A stretch of 64,000 nt of DNA. It comes from Mesorhizobium opportunistum WSM2075 (lineage in GTDB: Bacteria > Pseudomonadota > Alphaproteobacteria > Rhizobiales > Rhizobiaceae). Positions 54,447 through 63,090 of this stretch are shown here, piece by piece. The position numbers were made by a program, and so were the translations under genes. The stretch is from NCBI RefSeq assembly GCF_000176035.2, contig NC_015675.1, positions 3,538,001 to 3,602,000 on the forward strand. Reading direction: 5' to 3'. Positions within the stretch are counted from its first letter, which is position 1, and each line of letters opens with the position of its first letter. The notes beneath the pieces were generated by a model. It was not told the DNA's origin and did not search any database. It was given only the letters and a program-made list of their open reading frames with translations.

Positions 54447-54824
54447 ATGCGTGGTTCTGGTCTGTCTGTTGCAGTGATTGCCGTTCTGGCTGCTGGCCAG
54501 GCTTTCGCGGCAGGCATCGACCTGTCGAAACCCTATGGCGACAAATATGGCTGCATCAACCGCAACGGCCAGGAAGTCGCCGCCGATCAGATGCTGCTTT
54601 TGACCGACAAGGAATTGATCACCGCCGCCAGCGCCTGCACGTTCACGAAGACGCAAACGCTGGCTGACGGATCGCTCGTGGTGACCGCGACATGTGAGGC
54701 GGAAGGCGAAGAGGGGCAGGAGCCGACCAAATTCACCATCAAGCGCAGCGCCAAGAACGCCAAGAAGCTGACGGTCGCCGATGAGGACGGCAATTTGATG
54801 GGGGAAGTCGCGCGGTGCAAATGA
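54447..54824 (+). CDS. Small secreted four-cysteine protein, paralogue 2
   Basis: A 125-residue protein with signal peptide (MRGSGLSVAVIAVLAAGQAF, cleaved near AFAAG) and cysteines at 36, 64, 83 and 124, matching the previous gene's pattern (YGC, ASAC, TATCEAEGE). It is lysine-rich at the end (KRSAKNAKKL). GGGGGA precedes the ATG; an upstream ATG at 54414 overlaps the previous gene and is less likely. Unknown function. Confidence 0.78.
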   Translation: MRGSGLSVAVIAVLAAGQAFAAGIDLSKPYGDKYGCINRNGQEVAADQMLLLTDKELITAASACTFTKTQTLADGSLVVTATCEAEGEEGQEPTKFTIKRSAKNAKKLTVADEDGNLMGEVARCK

Positions 54825-54841
54825 CGGCGATCCCGTCGACC

Positions 54842-55246
54842 TCAGGCGACCAGCGCATCCAGTTCCGGCAGCAGGACGACGCTTTCCTGTTCATTGGGAT
54901 CGGTGCGGGCAATGACCGCCGAAGACGGCGCGTTGCTCAGATTGGCCGGAAGATGCGGCACGCCGGGCGGGATGTAGAAGAGGTCGCCGGCCTTGGCGAC
55001 GATGTGATGTTCGAGCCTGTCGCCGTACCAGGTATGGACCTCGCCGGAGAGCACGTAGATCGCCGTTTCATGGTTCTCGTGCAGATGGGCCTTGGCGCGA
55101 GCGCCGGGCGGCATGGTGAGCACATGCATGCAGATGCCGGAGGAGCCTACCGACTCCGTTGCAATACCGGCGAAATAGGTCAAACCCTGCTTGCCTTCAT
55201 AAGTGCTTTCAGGGCGGATAAGATGACAAGTGGGTTTGGGCGACAT
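54842..55246 (-). CDS. Cupin-domain protein
   Basis: A single-cupin protein of 134 residues. Cupin motif 1 is AHLHENHETAIYVLSGEVHTWYG (two histidines and a glutamate as metal ligands); motif 2 is GDLFYIPPGVPHLPANLS. It may be a metal-dependent enzyme or a binding protein; substrate unknown. It is divergent from the pyrimidine-type ABC importer, 130 bases apart. GGAG precedes the ATG on the minus strand. Confidence 0.85.
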   Translation of the reverse strand: MSPKPTCHLIRPESTYEGKQGLTYFAGIATESVGSSGICMHVLTMPPGARAKAHLHENHETAIYVLSGEVHTWYGDRLEHHIVAKAGDLFYIPPGVPHLPANLSNAPSSAVIARTDPNEQESVVLLPELDALVA

Positions 55247-55376
55247 CGGGGAAACTCCGGGCGTCGATTGAGCGAAACAGGGCCAATGGGACAGGGCGAG
55301 TGGAAAACAACATCGCGATAAAAGCAATCGGAATCCGGCCGGCGCCCCTGTGGCGGGAACAGGCAGGCCGCGGCCG

Positions 55377-56168
55377 ATGACAGGGATTTCGCCAGCCGTC
55401 GTCGCGGCAAGCAAACTTGGCCTCACGTTCCAGACCAATGACGGACCAGTCCAGGCGCTGTCCAATGTCGACCTGACCATCGGCAAGGGCGAGTTCGTCT
55501 CCTTCATCGGGCCGTCGGGCTGCGGCAAGACCACCTTGCTGCGCGTCATCGCGGACCTGGAGAAGCCGACCTCGGGAACGATCTCGGTCAACGGCATGAC
55601 AGCAGAACAGGCGCGCGAGAAACGCGCCTATGGCTACGTCTTCCAGGCCGCCGCCCTGTTTCCCTGGCGCACCATCGAGCGCAACGTCGCGCTGCCGCTC
55701 GAGATCATGGGTCTGTCCAAGGCCGAGCAGGGCGAACGGATCAAGCGCACGCTCGACCTCGTCAACCTCGCGGGTTTCGAGAAGAAATATCCCTGGCAGC
55801 TGTCCGGCGGCATGCAGCAGCGCGCCTCGATCGCCCGCGCGCTGGCCTTCGACGCCGACCTGCTCTTGATGGACGAGCCGTTCGGCGCGCTGGACGAGAT
55901 CGTGCGCGACCACCTCAACGAGCAATTGCTGGAGCTATGGGCGCGCACCGACAAGACCATCTGCTTCGTCACCCACTCCATTCCTGAAGCCGTCTACCTG
56001 TCGACACGGATCGTCGTCATGTCGCCGCGACCGGGCCGGGTCAGCGACATCATCGAATCGACGCTGCCGAAGGAGCGGCCGCTCGACATCCGCGAGACGC
56101 CGGAATTCCTGGCGATTGCCGCGCGCGTCCGCGATGGCTTGAGGGCAGGGCACAGCTATGATGATTGA
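55377..56168 (+). CDS. ABC transporter ATP-binding protein (nitrate/sulfonate/pyrimidine-precursor type)
   Basis: A 263-residue importer ATPase: Walker A GPSGCGKTT, Q-loop VFQAAALFPWRTIERNV, signature LSGGMQQRASIARALAF, Walker [14 protein letters not shown] and switch FVTHSIPEAVYLSTRIVVMS. This is the SsuB/TauB/ThiZ type. The first gene of a four-gene importer operon next to the pyrimidine genes. Start ATG 55377 has moderate support; an upstream GTG at 55350 is possible. Confidence 0.92.
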   Translation: MTGISPAVVAASKLGLTFQTNDGPVQALSNVDLTIGKGEFVSFIGPSGCGKTTLLRVIADLEKPTSGTISVNGMTAEQAREKRAYGYVFQAAALFPWRTIERNVALPLEIMGLSKAEQGERIKRTLDLVNLAGFEKKYPWQLSGGMQQRASIARALAFDADLLLMDEPFGALDEIVRDHLNEQLLELWARTDKTICFVTHSIPEAVYLSTRIVVMSPRPGRVSDIIESTLPKERPLDIRETPEFLAIAARVRDGLRAGHSYDD

Positions 56169-56493
56169 GGGCTCCGAAGAGCGAGCGGCCCAGCGCGCCT
56201 TCGTCATCCTAGGGCGAAGCAAGCGCGAAGCGGCTTGCGCAGACCCTAGGATCCGTGCCGCGACATTAGCCGAAAAGTGCAAACGGCTCAGAATACTCGC
56301 CAAACAGAGCGAGGCGCAGGTGGCCATGTTCCGCACCGCCGCCGAGCGGAGAGGTAGCGGCATGGATCCTAGGGTCTGCGCCGCGTCGCTTCGCTCCTTG
56401 CTTCGCCCTAGGATGACGAAGAGAAAGGCGCCCGGCCTTCGCTTCGCTCCGGCCACTCTCTCCCCGGCGGGGAGAGGAGAAGGGGAGCGCTAG
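56169..56493. repeat. 325-base gap with inverted-repeat element
   Basis: Arms 56199-56254 and 56364-56421 are reverse complements (shared ends CTTCGTCATCCTAGGGCGAA and CAGACCCTAGGATCC) and each is itself partly palindromic. A further stem CTCTCCCC/GGGGAGAG lies at 56458-56476, next to the ribosome site of the permease gene. No gene is supported between the arms. Confidence 0.8.
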
Positions 56494-57372
56494 ATGGACA
56501 CCTTCCGCGACAAGCTCATCCCCGTGACCTCGATCCTCTTGGGCGTGGTCGTGCTCTGGTACGTCTTTGCCGTCATCCTCAATGCGCCGTTCCAGCGCGA
56601 TCTCGATAGCCGTGCCAACCAAACCCCCGGCACCGTCGAATTCATCGGCAAGACGCTGGCGCAGCCGAAGCCGACGCTGCCGGCGCCGCATCAGGTGGCG
56701 GTGAATTTCTTCGAAAACACTTTTCTGCGGCCCATCACGTCGAACCGCAGCCTCGTCTATAATGCCTGGGTGACGCTGTCCTCGACGCTGCTCGGCTTTG
56801 CCTTCGGCACCGCGCTCGGCATCATCATCGCCGTCGGCATCGTGCATATGGCGACGCTCGACCGCAGCCTGATGCCGTGGATCATCGCCTCGCAAACGAT
56901 TCCGATCCTGGCGGTGGCGCCGATGATCATCGTCGTTCTGGCGGCGGTCGGCATCACCGGACTAATCCCGAAGGCGATGATCTCGACCTATCTGTCCTTC
57001 TTCCCGGTGACGGTGGGCATGGTGAAGGGACTGCGCTCGCCCGAGATCATGCATCTCGACCTCATGCACACCTACAATGCCAGTGCCTCGCAGACCTTCT
57101 GGAAACTGCGCGTGCCGGCCTCGGTGCCGTTCCTGTTCACCTCGATGAAGGTGGCGGTGGCGGCAAGCCTGGTCGGCGCAATCGTCGGCGAACTGCCGAC
57201 CGGTGCGGTCGCGGGCATCGGCGCCAAGCTGCTCGCCGGCGCCTATTACAGCCAGTCGATCGACATCTGGTCGGCGCTGGTTGCCGGTTCGATCGTGGCG
57301 GCACTTCTGGTCATGGTGGTCGGCATTGCCGGACGCCTCGTCGATCGCGCCATGGGCGGGAGGCCGGCATGA
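56494..57372 (+). CDS. ABC transporter permease 1 (SsuC/TauC type)
   Basis: A 292-residue inner-membrane channel subunit with six membrane segments and the loop DLMHTYNASASQTFWKLRVP before SVPFLFTSMKVAVAASLVGAI, typical of this permease class. It overlaps permease 2 by 4 bases (ATGA). It belongs to the importer with the ATPase at 55377 despite the repeat-filled gap between them. Confidence 0.92.
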   Translation: MDTFRDKLIPVTSILLGVVVLWYVFAVILNAPFQRDLDSRANQTPGTVEFIGKTLAQPKPTLPAPHQVAVNFFENTFLRPITSNRSLVYNAWVTLSSTLLGFAFGTALGIIIAVGIVHMATLDRSLMPWIIASQTIPILAVAPMIIVVLAAVGITGLIPKAMISTYLSFFPVTVGMVKGLRSPEIMHLDLMHTYNASASQTFWKLRVPASVPFLFTSMKVAVAASLVGAIVGELPTGAVAGIGAKLLAGAYYSQSIDIWSALVAGSIVAALLVMVVGIAGRLVDRAMGGRPA

Positions 57373-58523
57373 ACTGGCTGAAGCCATCCTGGCAAGCGGT
57401 GCTGGCGATCGTGCTGTGCGTGATCGCAGTGGCGCTCGGCGCGATGTCGAAGCCGGAAGCGGCAGCGCTTGCGGACCCGACCGCAAGCATCAATTATCCC
57501 TACCTCGGAACGAAGAGCTTGATGCTCGGCTTGGCCATAGTGGCGGCGCTGATCTCGATGATCAGGATTCCGTCGCTTGCGGAAGCCGTCGTCCTGTTTG
57601 CCGGTGCCCATCTCGTCGCCTGGTTGCTGATCTCAGGCATTGCAGGTTTTGAAGGCTCGGCACTGGCACCGTACTTTCTGCTGCTCACGGCAGCCTGGCT
57701 GCTTGGCTGGCGTTGCGTGGCGGTGCTGTCGGGGCTTCGCCCGATGGCAAATTGGGCCCGCACCGCGCTCCGCCTGATCATTCCGGCCATCTTCGGTGCC
57801 TGGATCCTGATCATCTGGGAAGCGGTAACGCGTGGCGCCGGCATTCCCTTCATCCTGTTGCCGCCGCCGAGCGCCATCGGCGCGCGCATCGCCGGCTCGC
57901 TGCCGACACTCGGCGCCGATGTCCGGCAGACCATCTTCAAGGCGGTAATCTTCGGCTACGTCGTCGGCAGCGGCGCCGGCTTCATCACCGCGATCCTGGC
58001 CGACCGGGTGCCGTTCCTGCGGCGCGGGCTGCTGCCGATCGGCAACATGGTGTCGGCACTGCCGATCATCGGCGTGGCGCCCATCATGGTGATGTGGTTC
58101 GGCTTCGACTGGCAGTCCAAGGCGGCTGTCGTCATCATCATGACCTTCTTCCCGATGCTGGTGAACACGGTCGCCGGCCTTGCCGCTTCCGGCCATATGG
58201 AGCGCGACCTGATGCGCACCTATGCGTCGGGCTATTGGCCGACGCTCATCAAGTTAAGGCTGCCGGCCGCAGCACCTTTCATCTTCAACGCGCTGAAGAT
58301 CAACTCGACGCTGGCGCTGATCGGCGCCATCGTCGCCGAGTTCTTCGGCACGCCTGTCGTCGGCATGGGCTTCCGCATCTCGACCGAGGTCGGGCGGATG
58401 AACATCGACATGGTCTGGGCCGAAATCGCAGTTGCAGCACTTGCGGGTTCGGTCTTTTATGGCGTGGTCGCTCTTGTCGAAAGAGCCGTCACGTTTTGGC
58501 ATCCCTCTGTCCGTGGTGGATAG
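57369..58523 (+). CDS. ABC transporter permease 2 with extra N-terminal membrane segments
   Basis: A 384-residue permease. The C-terminal two-thirds (from about residue 130) match SsuC/TauC-type permeases, with the loop DLMRTYASGYWPTLIKLRLP and LKINSTLALIGAIVAEFFG. The N-terminal 130 residues add about four more hydrophobic segments, so the protein is longer than usual for the class. It is coupled to permease 1; 40 bases later the binding-protein gene starts. Confidence 0.92.
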   Translation: MNWLKPSWQAVLAIVLCVIAVALGAMSKPEAAALADPTASINYPYLGTKSLMLGLAIVAALISMIRIPSLAEAVVLFAGAHLVAWLLISGIAGFEGSALAPYFLLLTAAWLLGWRCVAVLSGLRPMANWARTALRLIIPAIFGAWILIIWEAVTRGAGIPFILLPPPSAIGARIAGSLPTLGADVRQTIFKAVIFGYVVGSGAGFITAILADRVPFLRRGLLPIGNMVSALPIIGVAPIMVMWFGFDWQSKAAVVIIMTFFPMLVNTVAGLAASGHMERDLMRTYASGYWPTLIKLRLPAAAPFIFNALKINSTLALIGAIVAEFFGTPVVGMGFRISTEVGRMNIDMVWAEIAVAALAGSVFYGVVALVERAVTFWHPSVRGG

Positions 58524-58563
58524 GGGCGGTGGGTTTAGGGCACTAACTTCAGAGGGTAAAAAA

Positions 58564-59535
58564 ATGAAAAGACTGATTATTCCTGTTCTGGCCGGCGCGA
58601 TGTCGCTCGCCGCGTTCCAGGCAATGGCCGCCGACAAGGTGACGTTGCAGCTGAAATGGGTCACGCAGGCCCAGTTTGCCGGCTACTATGTCGCCAAGGC
58701 CAAGGGTTTCTATGAGGCCGAGGGTCTCGACGTCGACATCAAGCCAGGCGGTCCCGACATCGCTCCCGAGCAGGTGATCGCCGGCGGTGGCGCCGACGTC
58801 ATCGTCGACTGGATGGGCGGTGCGCTCGCCGCCCGCGAAAAGGGCGTGCCGCTGGTCAACATCGCCCAGCCGTTCAAGAAGGCAGGCATGGAGCTGGTCT
58901 GCCCGAAGGACGGTCCGATCAAGACCGAAGCCGACTTCAAGGGCCACACGCTCGGTGTCTGGTTCTTCGGTAACGAATATCCGTTCTACGCCTGGATGAA
59001 CAAGCTCGGCCTCAAGACCGATGGCGGCCCCGACGGCGTCACCGTTCTCAAGCAGAGTTTCGACGTCCAGCCGCTGATCCAGAAGCAGGCGGACTGCATC
59101 TCAGTCATGACCTATAACGAGTACTGGCAGTTGATCGATGCCGGCTACAAGCCGGAACAGCTGACCGTCTTCAACTACTCGGCGATGGGCAACGACCTGC
59201 TCGAGGACGGGCTCTATGCCTCGGAAGACAAGCTCAAGGATCCTGCCTTCGAGGACAAGATGGTGCGTTTCGTGCGCGCCTCGATGAAGGGCTGGAAATA
59301 CGCCATCGACAACAATGACGAAGCCGCAGGCATCGTCATGGACGGCGGCGGCCAGGACGAGAACCACCAGAAGCGCATGATGAGCGAAGTCGCCAAGCTG
59401 ATCGATAACGCCGACGGCAAGCTCGATCCGGCGACCTACGAGCGCACCGCCAAGGCGCTGCTCGACCAGAAGATCATCACCAAGGAGCCGACCGGCGCCT
59501 ACACGACCGCGATCACCGACAAGGCGGTCAAGTAA
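58564..59535 (+). CDS. NMT1/THI5-like substrate-binding protein of a (probably pyrimidine) ABC importer
   Basis: A 323-residue periplasmic protein with signal peptide (cleaved near FQAMAA). Family marks: TLQLKWVTQAQFAGYYVAKAKGFY and IKPGGPDIAPEQVIAGGGAD, as in ThiY/THI5-type proteins that bind pyrimidine moieties. Together with the neighbouring pyrimidine degradation genes this suggests uptake of uracil, thymine or a related pyrimidine; other aromatic or amine substrates cannot be excluded. Last gene of the operon, followed by a terminator. Confidence 0.9.
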   Translation: MKRLIIPVLAGAMSLAAFQAMAADKVTLQLKWVTQAQFAGYYVAKAKGFYEAEGLDVDIKPGGPDIAPEQVIAGGGADVIVDWMGGALAAREKGVPLVNIAQPFKKAGMELVCPKDGPIKTEADFKGHTLGVWFFGNEYPFYAWMNKLGLKTDGGPDGVTVLKQSFDVQPLIQKQADCISVMTYNEYWQLIDAGYKPEQLTVFNYSAMGNDLLEDGLYASEDKLKDPAFEDKMVRFVRASMKGWKYAIDNNDEAAGIVMDGGGQDENHQKRMMSEVAKLIDNADGKLDPATYERTAKALLDQKIITKEPTGAYTTAITDKAVK

Positions 59536-59567
59536 GCGGCACGAGCTGCCTCTTGCACATGTTTGAG

Positions 59568-59592
59568 AAGGGGCGGGCGACCGCCCCTTTTT
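59568..59592 (+). terminator. Rho-independent terminator of the importer operon
   Basis: AAGGGGCG pairs with CGCCCCTT around a six-base loop and is followed by TTT. It lies 33 bases after the binding-protein stop. Confidence 0.8.
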
Positions 59593-59710
59593 CGTGGCGA
59601 GCGGTCACAAAACCGTGTGCGTGGATACATTGCGCCGCCCAGCCGTTCAAGTTGCGGCATGCGCGCGTCGGGGGGACGCGACGGATGCGACAGCCCATCG
59701 GAGGTTTTTC

Positions 59711-60151
59711 ATGCGCACACACTCCCTATTGCCAGTGCTTTCGGCGCTGGCCGTTTCGACTGCTTTCCTGTTCGTGTCCCCGGCTCTCGCCGAGACGGTG
59801 AAATACAAGGCGACGCTCGACGGCAGCCAGCAGAGCCCGCCCGTCACCACCAAGGGCAAAGGCACCGCCACCCTCACCTTCGACACCACCAAGAAAAAGC
59901 TTAGCTGGAACGTCAAATATTCCGGCCTCAGCGGACCGGCTTCGGCCGCGCACATTCATGGCCCGGCAGCGATGGGCGCGAATGCGGACCCCGTCATCCC
60001 ATTCAAAAAGCTGAAGAGCCCGATCAAGGGGTCGGCGACGCTCACCGATGCGCAGGCAGCCGATCTGGAGGCCGGCAAATATTACGTCAATGTCCACACC
60101 AAGGCTAACCCGGACGGCGAGATCCGCGGCCAGATCGAAAAGGCGATGTAG
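59711..60151 (+). CDS. CHRD-domain secreted protein
   Basis: A 146-residue protein with signal peptide (cleaved near VSPALA) and one CHRD domain: KYKATLDGSQQSPPVTTKGK, GTATLTFDTTKKKLSWNVKY, AAHIHGPA and YYVNVHTKANPDGEIRGQI. CHRD domains occur in chordin and in many bacterial exported proteins whose role is unknown. Single gene, convergent with the TPP enzyme. Confidence 0.92.
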   Translation: MRTHSLLPVLSALAVSTAFLFVSPALAETVKYKATLDGSQQSPPVTTKGKGTATLTFDTTKKKLSWNVKYSGLSGPASAAHIHGPAAMGANADPVIPFKKLKSPIKGSATLTDAQAADLEAGKYYVNVHTKANPDGEIRGQIEKAM

Positions 60152-60164
60152 GGTAGTCGGCGAG

Positions 60165-60180
60165 AGGCAGCAGGCTGCCT
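60165..60180. terminator. Possible small bidirectional hairpin
   Basis: AGGCAG and CTGCCT form a 6-bp stem with a four-base loop between the convergent CHRD and TPP-enzyme genes. Too small and without T run, so only weakly terminator-like. Confidence 0.35.
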
Positions 60181-60186
60181 TTCGCC

Positions 60187-61836
60187 TTAGCCCTTGTCGC
60201 GGATCTGCGTCATTGTCCGGGTCGGCGTGATCGCCTCCGGATCGAGCCGGATTTCGACGATGGCCGGCTTGCCGCTGGCGCGGGCACGCTCGAAGGCGGC
60301 TGCAAAATCCGCCGTCCTCTCCACCGTCTCGCCATGGCCGCCATAGGCGCGGGCCAAGGCTGCGAAGTCGGGGTTCTTGAGATCGGTGGCGACCACCCGG
60401 CCGGGATATTCGCGCTCCTGATGCATGCGGATGGTGCCGTAGATGCCGTTGTTGACGACCACGACGACGATCGGCAGGTCGTACTGGACCGCGGTGGCGA
60501 ATTCCTGCCCGTTCATCAGGAAGCAGCCGTCACCGGCGAAGGCCACGACGGTGCGGTCCGGGAACAGATCCTTGGCGGCGACCGCGGCCGGCGTGCCATA
60601 GCCCATCGAGCCCGATGTCGGCGCACCTTGAGTGGCGAAGCGGCGGAAGCGGTGGAAGCGATGCACCCAGGTCGCGTAATTGCCGGCGCCATTGGTGAGG
60701 ATGGCGTCGTCGGGAAGCATCTTCTCCAGATAATTCATGATCGGCCCCATCTGGACCGGGCCGGGGCCGCTCTCCGGCGGTGTCGACCAGTCGAGATAGG
60801 CGGCGTGCAGTTTGGCGGTCTCATCGGCCCAGCTCGGCGCCGCAGCCGGCTTGCGCTTGGCAAAGGCTTCGACGAAGGCAGAAGGCGAAGCGTTGATCGC
60901 CAATGTCGGCCGGTAGACGCGGCCGAGTTCGCCGGCATCGGCATGGACATGCACCAGCGTCTGGTCGGGGTAAGGGCTTTTCAGCAGCGTGTAGTCGGAG
61001 GATGGCATCTCGCCCATGCGACCGCCGATCAACAGCACGAGGTCGGCTTGCTTGATGGCGGTGGCCAGTTTCGGGTTGATGCCGATGCCGACATCGCCGG
61101 CATAGTTCGGATGCAGGTGATCGAACAGCATCTGGCGGCGGAAGGAGCAGCCGACCGGCAGCGACCACGCTTCGGCGATCGCGCGTATCCGTGCCACGGC
61201 CTCCGCGTCCCAGCGCGTTCCGCCGAGAATGACGAAGGGACGCTTGGCTTTGCCCAGCAGTGTTTCCAGTGCACCGAGTTCGACTTCCCCCGGCCGGGTT
61301 TCAACGGGCGTGTGCGGCAAGGCGATGGGCGCTTCGACGACGCTGGTCAGCATGTCCTCGGGCAGCGAGATGACCACGGGACCGGGGCGGCCCGATGTCG
61401 CCACGGCGAAGGCGCGGGTGACGAATTCGGGGATGCGCGAGGCATCGTCGATCTCGACCACCCATTTGGCGATATCGCCGAAGAACCTCTTGTAGTCCAC
61501 CTCCTGAAAAGCCTCGCGCTCCTTGGCGTGGCTGGCGACCTGGCCGATGAACAGGATGAGGGGTATCGAATCCTGCATGGCGATGTGGATGCCGGCCGAC
61601 GCATTGGTGGCGCCGGGGCCGCGGGTGACGAAGCAGATGCCTGGCTTACCAGTCAACCGGCCATGGCAGTCGGCCATCATCGCCGCACCGCCTTCCTGGC
61701 GGCAAACGATGGTGCGGATCTTGGAATCATGCAGCGCGTCGAGCACCGCGAGATAGGATTCGCCGGGCACGCAATAGATGCGGTCGGTGCCGTTGACTTC
61801 GAGCGCGTCGACGATCAGTTGTCCGCCGGTCTTCAT
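60187..61836 (-). CDS. Thiamine pyrophosphate-dependent enzyme (acetolactate-synthase-like)
   Basis: A 549-residue TPP enzyme with the three usual domains. N-terminal activating glutamate in IVCRQEGGAAMMADCHGRL (Glu about 48), FVTRGPGATNASAGIHIA, a middle domain, and the TPP motif GDGCFLMNGQEFATAVQYDLPIV ending at NN (VVNNGIYGTIRMHQ). It looks like acetolactate synthase large-subunit relatives but there is no small subunit, and the neighbour is a CaiB-type CoA transferase, so it is probably a decarboxylase or lyase of unknown 2-oxo acid or acyl-CoA. Start overlaps the CoA transferase end by 4 bases. Confidence 0.88.
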   Translation of the reverse strand: MKTGGQLIVDALEVNGTDRIYCVPGESYLAVLDALHDSKIRTIVCRQEGGAAMMADCHGRLTGKPGICFVTRGPGATNASAGIHIAMQDSIPLILFIGQVASHAKEREAFQEVDYKRFFGDIAKWVVEIDDASRIPEFVTRAFAVATSGRPGPVVISLPEDMLTSVVEAPIALPHTPVETRPGEVELGALETLLGKAKRPFVILGGTRWDAEAVARIRAIAEAWSLPVGCSFRRQMLFDHLHPNYAGDVGIGINPKLATAIKQADLVLLIGGRMGEMPSSDYTLLKSPYPDQTLVHVHADAGELGRVYRPTLAINASPSAFVEAFAKRKPAAAPSWADETAKLHAAYLDWSTPPESGPGPVQMGPIMNYLEKMLPDDAILTNGAGNYATWVHRFHRFRRFATQGAPTSGSMGYGTPAAVAAKDLFPDRTVVAFAGDGCFLMNGQEFATAVQYDLPIVVVVVNNGIYGTIRMHQEREYPGRVVATDLKNPDFAALARAYGGHGETVERTADFAAAFERARASGKPAIVEIRLDPEAITPTRTMTQIRDKG

Positions 61837-63008
61837 TTCCCAGACCTCTCCAGTTCGGCAAGGATTTCTTGCGTGTGCTCGCCGAGGCGCGGCGAGGGGC
61901 GCTCATAGACGAGCGGTGTGCCGGACATCACCATCGGCGCGCGCACCGAAGGCAGGCGGTTGCCGTGGCCGTCGTCGAGGTCGAGCCGCATGCCGCGCGC
62001 AATGGTCTGCGGGTCGGCGAACATCTGGCCGATCGTGTTGATCGGGCTCGCCGGCACGCTCGCCGCTTCCAGCTTGGCCAGCAGCGGGTCTCGATCCCAG
62101 CTTTTCAGCGCCTCGATCATGTGCTCGCGCAGCTTGACCCGGTTGGCGACCCGCGCCGGATTGGTGGCGAAATCCGGATTTGCCGGCAATTCGTTCAACC
62201 CGATGGCGGCACAGAATTTGGCGAACTGGCCGTCATTGCCGACCGCCAGGATGATGTGGCCGTCCCGGACCGGCACCACCTCGTAGGGGGCGATGTTCAT
62301 ATGCGCGTTGCCCATCTGCACCGGCGACTTGCCGGAGACGAGATAGTTGAGGTTCTGGTTGCCGAGCGCCGAGATCTGGGTGTCGAACAGCGCCATGTCG
62401 ATGTGCTGGCCTTCGCCGGTTTGCTCAGCATGGCGCAGGGCTGCCTGGATGGCGATGACGGAATAAAGGCCGGTGAAGATATCGGAGATGGCGACGCCGG
62501 CCTTTTGCGGTTCGCGGCCGGCCTCACCGGTGATCGACATCATGCCGGCCATGGCCTGAATGATGAAGTCGTAGCCGGCGCGTGGCGCATAGGGCCCATC
62601 CTGGCCAAAGCCGGTGATCGAGCAATAGACGAGGCGCGGGTTTGTCTTGCGCAGGCTGTCATAGTCGAGCCCGTATTTCCTGAGCCCGCCGACCTTGAAG
62701 TTCTCGATCAGCACGTCAGAGGTGGCGACCAGCCGGCGCACTGTCTCGGCACCTTCCGGTGTCGAGAAGTCGACGGCGATCGAACGCTTGCCGCGATTGC
62801 AGGAATGGTAATAGGCAGCCGACAGGTTTTCGCCGTCATGGCTCATGACGAAGGGCGGTCCCCATTTGCGGGTGTCGTCGCCGCCATCGGGGCTTTCGAC
62901 CTTGATGACATCGGCGCCGAGATCGGCAAGCAGCTGCCCGGCCCAGGGCCCGGCAAGGATGCGGGCGAGTTCGACGACGCGGACGCCTTTCAGGGGTGGT
63001 TCGGCCAT
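61833..63008 (-). CDS. CaiB/BaiF family CoA transferase (formyl-CoA transferase type)
   Basis: A 391-residue type III CoA transferase: GVRVVELARILAGPWAGQLL, LADLGADVIKVESP, CNRGKRSIAVDF, DVLIENFKVGGLRKYGLDYD and GYDFIIQAMAGMMSITGEA. The catalytic aspartate of the family is probably the Asp of AISDIFTGLYSVIA, though I did not align it. Its last four bases overlap the TPP enzyme start. Formyl-CoA transferase and oxalyl-CoA decarboxylase (a TPP enzyme) form a comparable pair in oxalate degradation, so an oxalate-like or other short acyl-CoA route is plausible but unproven. Confidence 0.92.
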   Translation of the reverse strand: MAEPPLKGVRVVELARILAGPWAGQLLADLGADVIKVESPDGGDDTRKWGPPFVMSHDGENLSAAYYHSCNRGKRSIAVDFSTPEGAETVRRLVATSDVLIENFKVGGLRKYGLDYDSLRKTNPRLVYCSITGFGQDGPYAPRAGYDFIIQAMAGMMSITGEAGREPQKAGVAISDIFTGLYSVIAIQAALRHAEQTGEGQHIDMALFDTQISALGNQNLNYLVSGKSPVQMGNAHMNIAPYEVVPVRDGHIILAVGNDGQFAKFCAAIGLNELPANPDFATNPARVANRVKLREHMIEALKSWDRDPLLAKLEAASVPASPINTIGQMFADPQTIARGMRLDLDDGHGNRLPSVRAPMVMSGTPLVYERPSPRLGEHTQEILAELERSGK

Positions 63009-63090
63009 AAATCACCAGAATTGGTCGGAACCGCAGCCTCTATCAACACCTTGTGCCGCTGTCACGGCCCTTGCGATGGGCCAAACCCTT

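Noticed and set aside
55247..55376. Searched for a RutR-like operator before the pyrimidine-type importer
   Set aside because: No dyad resembling TTGACC-N4-GGTCAA was found; GGTCAA near 55177 lacks its partner half and is inside the cupin gene.
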